Source: JAOUEA01 sp963797635
GTDB lineage: Bacteria > Actinomycetota > UBA4738 > HRBIN12
Direction: 5' to 3'
DNA: 64,000 bases
Assembly (NCBI GenBank): GCA_963797635.1
Contig: CAWCPZ010000013.1
Coordinates: forward strand, 1-64,000
How positions within the stretch are numbered: the stretch's first letter is position 1; each line of letters opens with the position of its first letter. A model generated the notes under the pieces. The model was not told the DNA's origin, ran no database searches, and worked only from the letters and a program-made list of their open reading frames with translations. Positions 36,766-46,091 of this stretch are shown piece by piece. The position numbers were made by a program, and so were the translations under genes.

Positions 36766-37699
36766 TCGAGGGGTTGCCGGCGGGCGTCCGCGCTCGTCCG
36801 GCCACCCGGGCTGACCTCGCCGGCGATCGTCGACCTGTTCCTCACCTACGACGCCACGCTGCAGGCCGAGCCCGATCCGCTCGACGAGTACCTCCAGTGG
36901 ATCTGGGGGCTGCCCTACGTCGACCTGGCCCGCGACACCGTGCTCTTGCTGGACGACGACGGGGTCGTCGGCTTCGCCCAGGGCATCTGGGACCCGGAGA
37001 CGGGCGGCCCGTTCTCGGTGGACTGGGGGGGTCGCGCTTGCCCACGATCTCGATGCGGTCGGGGGCGTGCCGCTCCTCACGTGGTGCGAACGCCAGCGCG
37101 ACGATCGCGAGATCCGCGAGCCGATCCGGACGTCGATCGTGGCCGAGGACGACCGGGCTCGGGCGTTGCTCGAGGGCCGTGGTTACGTCCAGGTTCGCAT
37201 GATGTGGGACATGGTGCGGCTCGCTGGGCGAGCCTCAGGACCTCGACGTCGACCCCGACGGCGTGGAGGTCCGACGTTCCGGGTCGGGTCAGGACGAGCA
37301 ACTCCTCTACCGGATCGACGAGACCGTCGTTCCGCGATCACTGGGATCACGTGGATCGCACCTACGAGGCGTTCGCCGCCAGGATGTTCGGGGAGACGTT
37401 GGATCCGTCCCTGGCCTTCCTCGCCGAGGTCGATGGTGAGCCCGCGGGCGAACTCGTCGCGATCGAGGACGTGGGGCGCGGCTGCGATCGCCTCGGTCGG
37501 GGTCCTCCGCGCGTACCGGGGCCGCGGTGCCGCGAAGGCCCTGTTGCGTCGTGCCTTCGCCGAGCTCGCTGCTCGTGGACCGGAGCGGGTGGAACTCTCG
37601 GTCGATGCCACCAGCCCCACCGGTGCCGTGGCGCTGTACGAGGGCATGGGGATGCACGTCGCTCGCAGCTACGCCATCTTCGACGGGCCCGCGGGCTAG
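36762..37699 (+). CDS. tandem GNAT acetyltransferase, about four frameshifts
   Basis: About 310 residues in pieces. The N-terminal GNAT half reads VDLFLTYDATLQAEPDPLDE, DDDGVVGFAQGIWDPETGG and RALLEGRGYVQVRMMWDM. The C-terminal half has EPAGELVAIEDVG, ASVGVLRAYRGRGAAKALLR (acetyl-CoA loop RGRGAA) and VALYEGMGMHVARSYAIF. Frame changes lie near 36820, 37040, 37230 and 37490, plus one near 37320. The double-GNAT layout is shared with MshD but does not prove mycothiol synthesis. It is coupled to the ku stop (GTGA). Confidence 0.7.
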
Positions 37700-37748
37700 G
37701 CTTACGCCCGGCCTGCCGAGCATCGGCAGGACCTATCAGGAGGAACCC

Positions 37749-38087
<339 letters not shown>

Positions 38088-38109
38088 GGATGGCTCCGTC
38101 GAGACGGCC

Positions 38110-40578
38110 ATGAACGCCACCGAACCGGTCACCCGTCTGCGCCGAGAGCTGGGCGCCCTCGATCGTGCCTACTCCGAGGGCCATCACGGCCTCTGGTCGG
38201 CGGCCAGGCGAAGCGATCTGTTCGACGCCGCGCTCCGGGAACTGTTCGAGGCCCCGGGAGCCCCGGCGGGGGTCGCGCTCACCGCGATCGGTGGCTACGG
38301 CCGGCGCCAGCAGCTGCCGCGTTCCGACGTGGACCTGCTGGTGCTGCACGAGGGCGACCGGCTCGATGAGGTCGCGGCCCTGGTCGAACGCTTGCTCTAT
38401 CCGCTGTGGGACGCCGGGTTCGAGGTGGGGCACGCGGTGCGCACCGCCGAGGAGTGCGTCGTGGCTGCCCGTGAGCGCCTCGACGGGCTCACCTCGATGC
38501 TCGACCTGCGGCACCTGGCGGGGGACCGGGAGCTCGCCGATCGGGCGGGCGCGTCGGTGCGGGCGATCGCGGCGGACGACCCCGATGGGTTCGCCGAGGT
38601 GCTGCGTGCCGACGCCCGAGCACGCAACGAACGCGTGGGCCCCGCCGCCTCCATGCTGCAGCCCGATCTGAAATCGGGTGCCGGCGGCCTCCGCGACCTG
38701 CAGTCGTTGCGGTGGTTCGAAGCCGTCAGCGGCGTCCCTCTGGAGGGTGCCGGCCTGCTGCGTCCGCAGGAACGGACGGCGCTGGAGGACGCCGAGGAGT
38801 TCCTCACCAGGGTCCGAAGCGCGCTCCATCTCGAGACCGACAAGCGGGCCGATGTCCTCCCGCTCGAGCTGCAGCCACCGATCGCCAGAGCGATGGGCTT
38901 CACCGACGAACCCAGGCTCCTGGCCGAGGACGGGCTGATGCGGGCGGTGTTCGAACACGCTCGCGCCGTCCGATGGATCACGGGCAACGTGTGGGACCGC
39001 ATGTCCGCAGGTGTGGCGCCGCGGCCGGTGCCGCCGATCGATGGGCCCGCGGGGGTGCTCGAAGCCCTCGCCGACGCCGCTGAGACCGATGCACCGCCGT
39101 CCCCGGCGCTGCTCGATGCGATCGAGAACGTCGATCTGGCGGCCGAGGTCGAGTGGACCGAGGAGGTCCGCGGAGCCTTCCTGCGGCTGCTCCGACGTGG
39201 CGCGGCCGGCGTATCGGCGTTCGAGGCGCTCGACCGTCTCGGTCTGCTGGTGCGGTTCCTCCCCGCGTGGGCGGACGTGCGATGCCGTCCGCAACGCGAC
39301 CCCTACCACCGGTTCACCGTCGATGTGCACCTCACCACGGCGTGGTCGTCGATGCATCGGATGCTGAACGCCGCCGGCGGCGACGATCCGGTCGAGCGGG
39401 AGATGGTCAAGCAGGTTGACGATCGTGACGGGGCGCTGCTCGGCGCGCTCCTGCACGACATCGGCAAGACGGGCGAGGGCGGGCACGTACCGATCGGCGC
39501 CCGGATCGCCGCCGAGACGCTCGAGCGGATCGGGGTCGAGCCGTCCACCCGCGAGCTCGCGTCGTTCATGGTGCGGGAACATCTGCTGCTGCCCGACACC
39601 GCCACCCGGCGCGACCTCACGGACGAGAACCTGATCCTGGACGTGGCGGCCACGGTGGGAACCACGGAACGCCTCGCGGCGCTGTACCTGTTGGCCAAAG
39701 CCGACGCCGAAGCGACCGGACCGGCAGCGTGGACGCCGTGGCGGCAGACGCTGATCCGCGAGCTCGTGGGACGCGTCCAGCGCGTGTTCGACCGCGGCGA
39801 CATGGGGACCGAACTGGCGGGCCGGCTCACCGAGCGCGTGGACCGGTTGCGCGACCTGTTGGTCGACGAACCCGATGACGTCGTGGAGCGGTTCGTGTTC
39901 CGCATGCCCCGCGCGTACTTCTTGGCGGTGGAGCCGGCGGCAGCTGCCCGACACCTCGCCACGATCGCGCCCGACCTGGGCTCGGGAGAGGTCCGGACCG
40001 CCGCCGTGGCAACGGAGCGACCAGGGTCACACGAGCTCCTGGTGGTGGCCGCCGACCGGTCGGGGTTGCTCTCGTGGATCGCCGGATCGCTGGCCCTGGC
40101 GGGCCTCTCGATCCAGGCGGCGCAGGCGTTCACCACCGAGGACGGTGCGGCGGTCGACCTGTTCGAGGTCCACGGGGTCTTCGAGGAGGAGATCTCGGAA
40201 GCGCGATGGCGTGCCTTCCGCGGGACCCTGCGCAAGGCCGTGGCGGGGCAGATGAGCTTGGCGCACCGCGTGGGGGAGCAGCGCCGTCGCTACCCCGAGC
40301 CTCGATCGGGCCTGCCCGTGACGGTGGCTGTGGACAACGACGCCTCGGACTTCTCCACGGTGATCGAGGTCGGCGCGCCGGACCGGCCGGGGCTGCTCTA
40401 CGACATCACCAGCGTGCTCGCCGACCTGCAGCTCGACGTGCACCTCGCCAAGGTCGCCACGTACACCGGCCGGGTGATCGATGCGTTCTACGTCCGAGAC
40501 GCCCTGGGTGGCAAGATCACGAGCCCTGAGCAGATCGCGGAAGTGGAAAGCGCCATGCGAGGCCGGCTGGAGGGCTAA
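38110..40578 (+). CDS. glnD: [PII] uridylyltransferase/uridylyl-removing enzyme
   Basis: 822 residues, intact. N-terminal nucleotidyltransferase GGYGRRQQLPRSDVDLLVL (catalytic GGxxRxxxxP...DxD), the GlnD-typical linker DLKSGAGGLRDLQSLRWF, HD hydrolase domain LLHDIGKTGEGGHVPIG, and two C-terminal ACT domains (DRSGLLSWIAGSLALAG and DRPGLLYDITSVLADLQ) that sense glutamine. In actinobacteria GlnD may adenylylate rather than uridylylate PII; the sequence alone does not tell. Its TAA stop is inside the -10 of the next gene. Confidence 0.96.
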   Translation: MNATEPVTRLRRELGALDRAYSEGHHGLWSAARRSDLFDAALRELFEAPGAPAGVALTAIGGYGRRQQLPRSDVDLLVLHEGDRLDEVAALVERLLYPLWDAGFEVGHAVRTAEECVVAARERLDGLTSMLDLRHLAGDRELADRAGASVRAIAADDPDGFAEVLRADARARNERVGPAASMLQPDLKSGAGGLRDLQSLRWFEAVSGVPLEGAGLLRPQERTALEDAEEFLTRVRSALHLETDKRADVLPLELQPPIARAMGFTDEPRLLAEDGLMRAVFEHARAVRWITGNVWDRMSAGVAPRPVPPIDGPAGVLEALADAAETDAPPSPALLDAIENVDLAAEVEWTEEVRGAFLRLLRRGAAGVSAFEALDRLGLLVRFLPAWADVRCRPQRDPYHRFTVDVHLTTAWSSMHRMLNAAGGDDPVEREMVKQVDDRDGALLGALLHDIGKTGEGGHVPIGARIAAETLERIGVEPSTRELASFMVREHLLLPDTATRRDLTDENLILDVAATVGTTERLAALYLLAKADAEATGPAAWTPWRQTLIRELVGRVQRVFDRGDMGTELAGRLTERVDRLRDLLVDEPDDVVERFVFRMPRAYFLAVEPAAAARHLATIAPDLGSGEVRTAAVATERPGSHELLVVAADRSGLLSWIAGSLALAGLSIQAAQAFTTEDGAAVDLFEVHGVFEEEISEARWRAFRGTLRKAVAGQMSLAHRVGEQRRRYPEPRSGLPVTVAVDNDASDFSTVIEVGAPDRPGLLYDITSVLADLQLDVHLAKVATYTGRVIDAFYVRDALGGKITSPEQIAEVESAMRGRLEG

Positions 40579-40581
40579 GCT
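40576..40581 (+). promoter_or_regulatory. -10 element embedded in the glnD stop
   Basis: TAAGCT includes the glnD TAA and ends 6 bases before ATG 40588, so the small membrane gene has its own leaderless start site. Confidence 0.45.
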
Positions 40582-40587
40582 CGCGGC

Positions 40588-40830
40588 ATGAGCGACCCCG
40601 ACGAGGAACTCCCGGGTCCCCTCGATCCCGATGACGAACCGTCGCCCACCCAGCCTGGCGGCGCGATCCTGATCGGTCCCGTGCTGGGTGTGATCATCGG
40701 GTATGTGGTCTTCCAGCTGCTGCCGGAGGACACGTCGATCCTCGTGGGCCTGGGGATCGCGCTCGTGGTGATCACGCTCACGACGTACATCACGCTCGAG
40801 ATCTCGCGTCGACGCGCCCGTCGAGACTAG
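40588..40830 (+). CDS. small two-span membrane protein
   Basis: 80 residues. The acidic, Pro-rich N-terminus (PDEELPGPLDPDDEPSPTQP) is followed by two spans (ILIGPVLGVIIGYVVFQLLP, ILVGLGIALVVITLTTYITL) and a basic tail ending RRRARRD. The topology suggests both ends in the cytoplasm. No family recognised. Confidence 0.65.
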   Translation: MSDPDEELPGPLDPDDEPSPTQPGGAILIGPVLGVIIGYVVFQLLPEDTSILVGLGIALVVITLTTYITLEISRRRARRD

Positions 40831-40839
40831 GCACCCTCC

Positions 40840-40857
40840 GGGGGTCGAACGGCCCCC
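40840..40857 (+). terminator. hairpin after the small membrane gene
   Basis: GGGGGTC-GAAC-GGCCCCC, 7 bp including one G-U, 10 bases after the stop. The rest of the 139-base gap holds no other clear feature. Confidence 0.5.
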
Positions 40858-40969
40858 CAGGACCGGGCAAAGTCCCGCCGAAGCGGTTCCCAACGGCCTC
40901 CGCCTGCGACCTGACCATGGGGCAACCTGGAGGAGTGATGAATGGTTGCATCGAGGAAAGGGGCACGTC

Positions 40970-41560
40970 ATGAACAGGAAGACGTGGGATCGTCTGGTCA
41001 GCACCGCAGCGCTGGTGATCGCCATCGTGCTGGTCTTCGCCGGTGGCGCCGCGATCTACGGCGGCAACTTCGGCCGGGACAACGTCACCGACCGGTTGGC
41101 GCCGGAGAAGGTGGTCTTCCCGCCGCTCGAGGCGATGACGCCGCAGGAGCAGACCGAGGTCGGCGACTTCGCGGGAGAAGCGGTCACGACCGGACCACAG
41201 GCAGAAGCGTTCGCACGCTACATCCAGGGGCACCTGGCCGAGGTCAACGAAGGCCAGACCTACTCGGAGACGAGTGCGGCTGCACGTGAAGAGGGGCTCG
41301 ATCCGAAGGTCGCTGCCGACCTGCAGATCAAGGCGGACACGCTGTTCAAGGGCGAGACGCTGCGAGCCATCCTGCTGAACGCCTACGGCTGGTGGACCGT
41401 CGCGACGATCGCGGTGTGGGCAGGCTGGGGCATGGTGACCGCGGGGATCATCCTGCTGGTCCTGTCGATCCTGGGCTTCGTCCACGCCAGGAAGGCGAGC
41501 GAACGGGTCGTGGTGACGGAAAGGACCCAGGACCGGGACTACGCTCCGGCCAGCGTCTGA
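40970..41560 (+). CDS. membrane protein with large external loop
   Basis: 196 residues from ATG 40970, with a GAGG-type site upstream (an earlier in-frame start lacks one). The first span (LVSTAALVIAIVLVFAGGAA) and last span (VWAGWGMVTAGIILLVLSIL) flank about 110 extracytoplasmic residues with KVVFPPLEAMTPQEQTEVGD and EAFARYIQGHLAEVNEGQTY. The tail is short and cytosolic. The layout resembles actinobacterial proteins of unknown function. A good terminator follows. Confidence 0.7.
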   Translation: MNRKTWDRLVSTAALVIAIVLVFAGGAAIYGGNFGRDNVTDRLAPEKVVFPPLEAMTPQEQTEVGDFAGEAVTTGPQAEAFARYIQGHLAEVNEGQTYSETSAAAREEGLDPKVAADLQIKADTLFKGETLRAILLNAYGWWTVATIAVWAGWGMVTAGIILLVLSILGFVHARKASERVVVTERTQDRDYAPASV

Positions 41561-41582
41561 GTCCGTACGAACCCTGATCAAG

Positions 41583-41615
41583 AGAACGGCCGTCCCTCAG
41601 GGGCGGCCGTTCTTT
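41583..41615. terminator. intrinsic terminator between convergent genes
   Basis: AGAACGGCCG / CGGCCGTTCT (41583-41592, 41604-41613), a 10-bp stem followed by TTCTTT-type residues on the plus strand. The AG-rich 5' flank gives the mirror image on the minus strand. It separates 40970-41560 from the LLM gene. Confidence 0.75.
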
Positions 41616-41646
41616 CGACCCCAGCGGTCGAAGTCGGCGCTCGACC

Positions 41647-42546
41647 CTACGGAGCGCGAAGGATCGACAGCATCTCGCCCAGGTGGGCGATCGAAGGCTC
41701 CGTGATCGGGTCGCACACGACGATGACCTCGTCGGCACCGGCGTCGGCCATGGCCCGCATGCCGTGGGCGATCTCGTCGAGCGAGCCACCCAGCGGCGTC
41801 ACATCGGGGGCGGCCGGCCGTTCAACGCCGACGTCACCGAGTTGGACGAGGACGCACGCGCTGCGCACGAGCGTTGACGGGTCGCGCTTCGCACGTTCAC
41901 ACGCGGCGTCGATCTGGGCCGTTCGTGCCGCGAACCCTTCCGCCGTGTTGCCGTACCAGTCGAACCAGGTGTTCCAGACGTCGACGTAGGGCAAGGTCGC
42001 CGCAAGCACGCGCTCGCCGGACGAGCCCACCATCAGGGTTGCCCGGTTGGAAGGTGCCGGCAACAGCACCGCGTCATCGACCGTGTGCCACTGCCCGCGG
42101 ACCGACACCCGTTCACCGGCGAGCAGGCGCCGAACGATGTCGAAGGCCTCCTCGAAGCGCGACGCCCGGTGGTCGTACGGGATCCCGAACGCGTCGAACT
42201 CGGTCCGGTTCCACCCTGCGCCCATGCCGAAGACCAGCCGGCCGCCGCTGACCTCGTCGACCGTGGCCGCCAGCTTGGCGAGCACGGCGGGTTCGTGGAA
42301 GTTCAGGCACGCGACCAGCGGTCCGAGCCGCACCCGCTCGGTCACGGCGGCGAGGGCGGCCAGCAACGTCCAGGCCTCCCACGGTCCACGCTCGGGGCGG
42401 CCGTCGCCGCGATACAGGTAGTGATCGCCCACCCAGATCGAGTCGAAGCCCACCGCCTCGGCGGTGCGCGCCATCGCGAGGTACTCGGGCCAACGCACGT
42501 CGCGTTCCACCTCGGGGAGTTGGATGCCGACTCGCAGATCGCTCAT
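41647..42546 (-). CDS. LLM-class (F420-dependent type) oxidoreductase
   Basis: 299-residue luciferase-like TIM barrel. VGIQLPEVERDVRWPEYLAM at the start, AEAVGFDSIWVGDHYLY, LGPLVACLNFHEPAVLAKLA, and GGRLVFGMGAGWNRTEFDAF are typical of actinobacterial F420-dependent members, although FMN cannot be excluded. ATG 42546. It lies downstream of, and in the same direction as, the DUF72 gene. The substrate is unknown. Confidence 0.85.
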   Translation of the reverse strand: MSDLRVGIQLPEVERDVRWPEYLAMARTAEAVGFDSIWVGDHYLYRGDGRPERGPWEAWTLLAALAAVTERVRLGPLVACLNFHEPAVLAKLAATVDEVSGGRLVFGMGAGWNRTEFDAFGIPYDHRASRFEEAFDIVRRLLAGERVSVRGQWHTVDDAVLLPAPSNRATLMVGSSGERVLAATLPYVDVWNTWFDWYGNTAEGFAARTAQIDAACERAKRDPSTLVRSACVLVQLGDVGVERPAAPDVTPLGGSLDEIAHGMRAMADAGADEVIVVCDPITEPSIAHLGEMLSILRAP

Positions 42547-42587
42547 GAGGGGCAGTGTGGCAGCAGGAGGCTGCAGACGGCGTTGCG

Positions 42588-43320
42588 TTACGCGTTGCGA
42601 TCGAGCAGGTCTTCCAAGCGCTTCGCCATCTTGGGGCTCGCGCCTTCGTCCTCGTGCTTGAAGTAGGTGAAGACGTCGGCGCCCTCGTCCAGGGCCGACC
42701 GGATCCTTCCGGCCCACTCCTGCAGCTCCTCGTCCGTGTACTCCGTCTTGCGCAGGCGCAGGTAGCCGGCCGGCACCCACGACAGATCTCCCGCCTCGGG
42801 GTCCTTGTCGTCGGTCTGGGCGACGCACCAGGCGATGCCCTGGTCGCGCAGCAGGTCGCGCGCCTCGACCCACGAGGGATGCCGGAACTCCATCGCGAAC
42901 CGGGGCGGGCCCGGCGGCAGGAACCCCACGAACTGTTCGATCAGCGTCCGGTCGTACTGCAGGTTCGGCGGGCATTGGAACAGTACGCAGCCCAGCCGGT
43001 CCCCGAGCAGCTTCGCCAGGTCCAGGAAGTCGCGGACGTCGTCGTCGGCATCCTTCAACCGCCGTCGAGTGCGTGATCCGCTGGTTCGCCTTCAAGGTGA
43101 ACACGAATCCGTCGGCCGCCTGCTCGCGCCAGGTGGTGAGGGAGTTCTTGGTGGGGAATCGGCGGAACGTGTAGTTGATCTCGACGGAGTTCAGCTGCGA
43201 GGAGTAGTAGGAGAGCATCTCGCGGTTCTTCAGTCCCTCCGGATAGAACACGTCGTGTTTCCAGCCGTCGTAGGCGAATCCTGAGGTCCCGAGGTAGAAG
43301 CTTCCCGTCACGGCGTGCAT
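42588..43320 (-). CDS. DUF72 (YecE-like) protein, one frameshift
   Basis: About 243 residues. The family opening SFYLGTSGFAYDGWKHDVFY is followed by YYSSQLNSVEINYTFRRFP and FVFTLKANQRITH; after a frame change near 43066 come FLDLAKLLGDRLGCVLFQCP, FAMEFRHPSWVEARDLLRDQ and VFTYFKHEDEGASP. DUF72 is a TIM-barrel family of unknown biochemical role. ATG 43320 is chosen; the adjacent ATG 43323 is possible. It is divergent from the hydrolase gene by about 10 bases. Confidence 0.85.
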
Positions 43321-43331
43321 CATGGCATGTG

Positions 43332-44300
43332 ATGCCCACGACTGAGGAACGCTTGTCGTTCGCCGTGCCCGACAAGGGCGAGGTGAGCGGCGTGTACGCA
43401 CGGCCCGCTCGGGCGTTCGCCACGATCGTGGTGGCTCACGGCGCGGGCGCCGGGATGGACCATCCCTTCATGAGCGGGTTCACGCGCGCGATGAACGATG
43501 AAGGCGCCGCCACGCTGCGGTTCAACTTCCCCTACATCGAGCGCGGCTCGCGATCGCCCGACCGCGCTCCCGTGGCGATCGACGCCTGGCGGGCGGCCTT
43601 CGAGGCCGCCGCGTCGAGAGCGAAGGCGGGCGAACCGGTGTGGGCGAGCGGCAAGTCCTTCGGCGGGAGGATGGCGTCGATGGCGGTGAGCGAGGGCATG
43701 GGGGCGGCCGGCCTGGTGTTCCTGGGGTATCCACTCCATCCACCGGGCAAGCCGGAGCGGGTTCGCGACGAGCATCTGTACGGCATCGAGGTGCCCATGC
43801 TGTTCATCGAAGGCACCCGCGATCCGTTCGCCACCGCCGAGGTGCTGGACCCGGTGCTGGCCAAGCTCGGCGACCGCGCCACGCTGTACCCGGTCGAAGG
43901 CGGCGGCCACTCCTTCGAAACGCGCGGGGCCAAGCGGGACCCGCGTGAGGTCGCCGCCGAGCTCGCGCCCGTCGCCGCCGCGTTCATGCGCGAGCACGCG
44001 GGGCACCTGATGCCGCGCAAGAACCGCCGCGACCCGTCGTACTTCGAGGCGCCCGAGGCCCCGCCGGCTCGCGCCGATGGACCGACGTGGGCCCAGGCGC
44101 CGGGCTACGAGGTGCGCCACGTCGGCGGACAGAAGGCGTACCGGTGTCCCGGCTGTGACCACACGATCCGGGCCGGCCTGTGGCACCTCGTGGTGGTGCC
44201 CGAGGGCGATGTCGACGCCCGTCGGCACTGGCACACCGAGTGCTGGCGGTCGGAACTTCGCCGCCAGGGCCTCTATCGTCCGCCGCCTGCCGGATCCTGA
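43332..44300 (+). CDS. alpha/beta hydrolase fused to a C-terminal zinc-binding domain
   Basis: 322 residues. The first 220 form a dienelactone-hydrolase/TEX30-like alpha/beta hydrolase: VVAHGAGAGMDHPFM (oxyanion region), nucleophile serine in ASGKSFGGRM, late Asp in IEGTRDPFAT and His in EGGGHSFET. The C-terminal 80 residues carry YRCPGCDHTIRAGLWHLVVV and RRHWHTECW, a CxxC...H...HxxC zinc domain that I know as a separate small protein in other actinobacteria. Start ATG 43332 (GTG 43329 possible). Confidence 0.78.
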   Translation: MPTTEERLSFAVPDKGEVSGVYARPARAFATIVVAHGAGAGMDHPFMSGFTRAMNDEGAATLRFNFPYIERGSRSPDRAPVAIDAWRAAFEAAASRAKAGEPVWASGKSFGGRMASMAVSEGMGAAGLVFLGYPLHPPGKPERVRDEHLYGIEVPMLFIEGTRDPFATAEVLDPVLAKLGDRATLYPVEGGGHSFETRGAKRDPREVAAELAPVAAAFMREHAGHLMPRKNRRDPSYFEAPEAPPARADGPTWAQAPGYEVRHVGGQKAYRCPGCDHTIRAGLWHLVVVPEGDVDARRHWHTECWRSELRRQGLYRPPPAGS

Positions 44301-44313
44301 CAGACCCCCGGGC

Positions 44314-44319
44314 TAGGAT
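44314..44319 (+). promoter_or_regulatory. -10 element of the small Zn-ribbon gene
   Basis: TAGGAT ends 7 bases before ATG 44327. An upstream in-frame ATG (44318) overlaps the element and is therefore a less likely start. Confidence 0.45.
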
Positions 44320-44326
44320 GCCCGAC

Positions 44327-44494
44327 ATGCAGCCCACCAGCTCGACCGGGAAGGAGGCGCCTGGCGTCGCGTGCATCCCGGTGAGCGAGTCCAAGCGCCT
44401 GCCGTGCGACCTGTGTGGGCACCCGATGGAACCCGAGCACGCCCACTACCGCTGCCCGAGCTGCCACTACATCCTTCCCTGCTGCGGCTGGTGA
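44327..44494 (+). CDS. small zinc-ribbon protein
   Basis: 55 residues. Two Cys pairs in CDLCGHPMEPEHAHYRCPSC with a third, CC, in ILPCCGW indicate one zinc ribbon. Nothing else is visible. It sits immediately after the hydrolase that carries another zinc module. Leaderless by the spacing of the -10. Function unknown. Confidence 0.6.
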   Translation: MQPTSSTGKEAPGVACIPVSESKRLPCDLCGHPMEPEHAHYRCPSCHYILPCCGW

Positions 44495-44531
44495 GCCGCG
44501 GGGACCGCGCCACGGTGTCATACAGCGGCGC

Positions 44532-44537
44532 TATCCT
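44532..44537 (+). promoter_or_regulatory. -10 element of the HTH gene
   Basis: TATCCT ends 6 bases before ATG 44544. Confidence 0.4.
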
Positions 44538-44543
44538 GCCGCC

Positions 44544-44942
44544 ATGACCGACGAGGTGCGCGCCCGGATGTGGGAGTTCGGCGGGCGTCACTACGCACGG
44601 ATCCTCGATGCGTCGGCCTTCATCGAGGTCACGGGCGTCAGCCGCGCCGAGTGTCTCGCCCAGCTCCGCCAGACCACCGGTGACGAGGTGACGCTGTTGG
44701 TCGAGGTGGTCCCGGCCGTCGTGGGGGTGGCCGAGGCGGCCGAGATCATGGGGTGGGACAAGCGTCGCGTGATCACCTACATCGATCGGGGTTCGTTCCC
44801 CGAACCCATCACCTCGCTGGCATCCGGTCGGATCTGGCTGCGCGAGGACGTCGAGGGCTATGCCACCGAATGGCGCGCCAGCCATGCATCCCGCCGAGTC
44901 GCGAACCAGGCCACGAAGCCGAAAGGAACCCCTGCCCTGTGA
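44544..44942 (+). CDS. helix-turn-helix (AlpA/MerR-like) small protein
   Basis: 132 residues. The C-terminal half has VVGVAEAAEIMGWDKRRVIT, YIDRGSFPEPITSLASGRIW and LREDVEGYATEW, the arrangement of a MerR/AlpA-type excisionase-like HTH with its W-xx-dVe ending. The N-terminal half (YARILDASAFIEVTGVSRAE) is not recognised. Its stop overlaps the phosphatase GTG start. No integrase is nearby, so an excisionase role is unlikely; a DNA-binding regulator is more plausible. Confidence 0.68.
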   Translation: MTDEVRARMWEFGGRHYARILDASAFIEVTGVSRAECLAQLRQTTGDEVTLLVEVVPAVVGVAEAAEIMGWDKRRVITYIDRGSFPEPITSLASGRIWLREDVEGYATEWRASHASRRVANQATKPKGTPAL

Positions 44943-45631
44943 GCACCGAGGACCGACGCCTCTACCTGATCCGCCACGCTCGCCCCGACTACGACTCGAG
45001 CGACCGGACCGACACGCCTCGCGGCGAGCAGTACGATCCGCCGCTCGGTGAGGTCGGTATCGAGCAAGCTCGCTTGCTGGCCGACCGGCTCCAACTGCTC
45101 CCCAGGCCGGCGGCGGTCTACACCTCCACGCTGGCGCGCGCTCGCCAGACGGCGCACGCCTACGCCGACCGTGTCGGCATCGACGTGATCGAGCGCGACG
45201 ACCTCTGTGAGTGGTTCGGCGGGGAGTGGGAGGAGAAGGACTTCGAGGAGATCTTCGCCGAGCACCCCGAGGCGATCGAGCTGTTCCGCAACCAGAACCC
45301 GGCCTGGCACCTCGCTCCGGGGAGCGAGGCCGGGGAGGCCTTCCAGGACCGGTGCGTGACCGCGGTGGAGGACATCATCGCGACCCACCCGGCCGGCGAC
45401 GTCATCGTGGTGGCACACGGGGGCGTGATCAACGCCTACTTCGCACACATCCTGAAGATCGCCGACCAGGACATGTTCTTCCTGCCGGAGAACACCAGCC
45501 TCAACACGGTGGTGATCCGTGGCGACGAGCGCCTCGCGTGGTTCCTGTCGGACGCGAGCCACCTCACCGATCCTGGGTGGTTCGCCCCGCGGCTCGCCGC
45601 CGACGGCGATGCGGTGGAGGCGGGGGCCTGA
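44939..45631 (+). CDS. histidine phosphatase family protein
   Basis: 230-residue phosphoglycerate-mutase-like fold. RHG-type motif LYLIRHARPDYDSS (an A replaces the usual G), STLARARQTAHAYADRVGID, and the second catalytic histidine in VIVVAHGGVINAYFAH. The acidic middle (EWEEKDFEEIFAEHPEAIEL) is usual. GTG start inside the stop of the HTH gene. The substrate is unknown; possibly phosphosugars or a phosphoprotein. Confidence 0.88.
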   Translation: MSTEDRRLYLIRHARPDYDSSDRTDTPRGEQYDPPLGEVGIEQARLLADRLQLLPRPAAVYTSTLARARQTAHAYADRVGIDVIERDDLCEWFGGEWEEKDFEEIFAEHPEAIELFRNQNPAWHLAPGSEAGEAFQDRCVTAVEDIIATHPAGDVIVVAHGGVINAYFAHILKIADQDMFFLPENTSLNTVVIRGDERLAWFLSDASHLTDPGWFAPRLAADGDAVEAGA

Positions 45632-45645
45632 ACGGCGTCGCCGCC

Positions 45646-45651
45646 TATACT
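45646..45651 (+). promoter_or_regulatory. -10 element of the SCP2-domain gene
   Basis: TATACT, near consensus, about 40 bases before GTG 45692 and just after the phosphatase stop. A short leader with AAGGGAG before the GTG. Confidence 0.5.
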
Positions 45652-45691
45652 CGCGCGAAACCGAACGCAGACCGCAAGGGAGTCGATCACC

Positions 45692-46075
45692 GTGTCCGTC
45701 CAGTTCCTGTCCACCGAATGGGCCGAAGCGCTCAAGGCGCACCTCAACGGCAACGACGCGTTCAAGCAGGCCGCACAGGGCCAGAACGCCACGATCCAAC
45801 AGGTGATCACGGGCGGAGACGGCGAGACGCTGTACTGGATCCGGATCGCCGACGCCGCCATCGACATGGGGGTCGGCCAGGCCGAGAACCCCGACGCCAC
45901 GATCACGCAGAGCTACGAGACCGCGGTGGCGCTGGCCAAGAGCGAACTCTCCCCGGTCACCGCCTTCATGACCGGCAAGGTCAAGGTCGGCGGCAACATG
46001 GGCCTCCTGTTGTCCCTGCAGGGCGTGCTGACCCAGCTGCCCGACGCGATGCGCGCGATCGACGTCCAGTACTGA
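45692..46075 (+). CDS. SCP2 sterol-carrier-like domain protein
   Basis: 127-residue single SCP2 fold: FLSTEWAEALKAHLNGNDAF, WIRIADAAIDMGVGQAENPD (beta sheet), and MTGKVKVGGNMGLLLSLQGV (lid helix). In bacteria these bind lipids or assist sterol/fatty-acid enzymes. It is followed closely by a convergent thioesterase gene. Partner and ligand unknown. Confidence 0.85.
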   Translation: MSVQFLSTEWAEALKAHLNGNDAFKQAAQGQNATIQQVITGGDGETLYWIRIADAAIDMGVGQAENPDATITQSYETAVALAKSELSPVTAFMTGKVKVGGNMGLLLSLQGVLTQLPDAMRAIDVQY

Positions 46076-46091
46076 GGCCCGGTACTGAGGT

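Noticed and set aside
36762..37699. Mycothiol synthase MshD
   Set aside because: Double-GNAT layout alone is not diagnostic, and the many frame breaks hide the middle of the protein.
40831..40969. c-di-AMP (ydaO-type) riboswitch upstream of 40970
   Set aside because: The gap has G-rich runs and GGCAACC-like bits but not the conserved ydaO core; only a terminator hairpin is supportable.
44544..44942. Excisionase marking a mobile element
   Set aside because: The AlpA/MerR-like HTH has no integrase, att repeats or phage genes around it.
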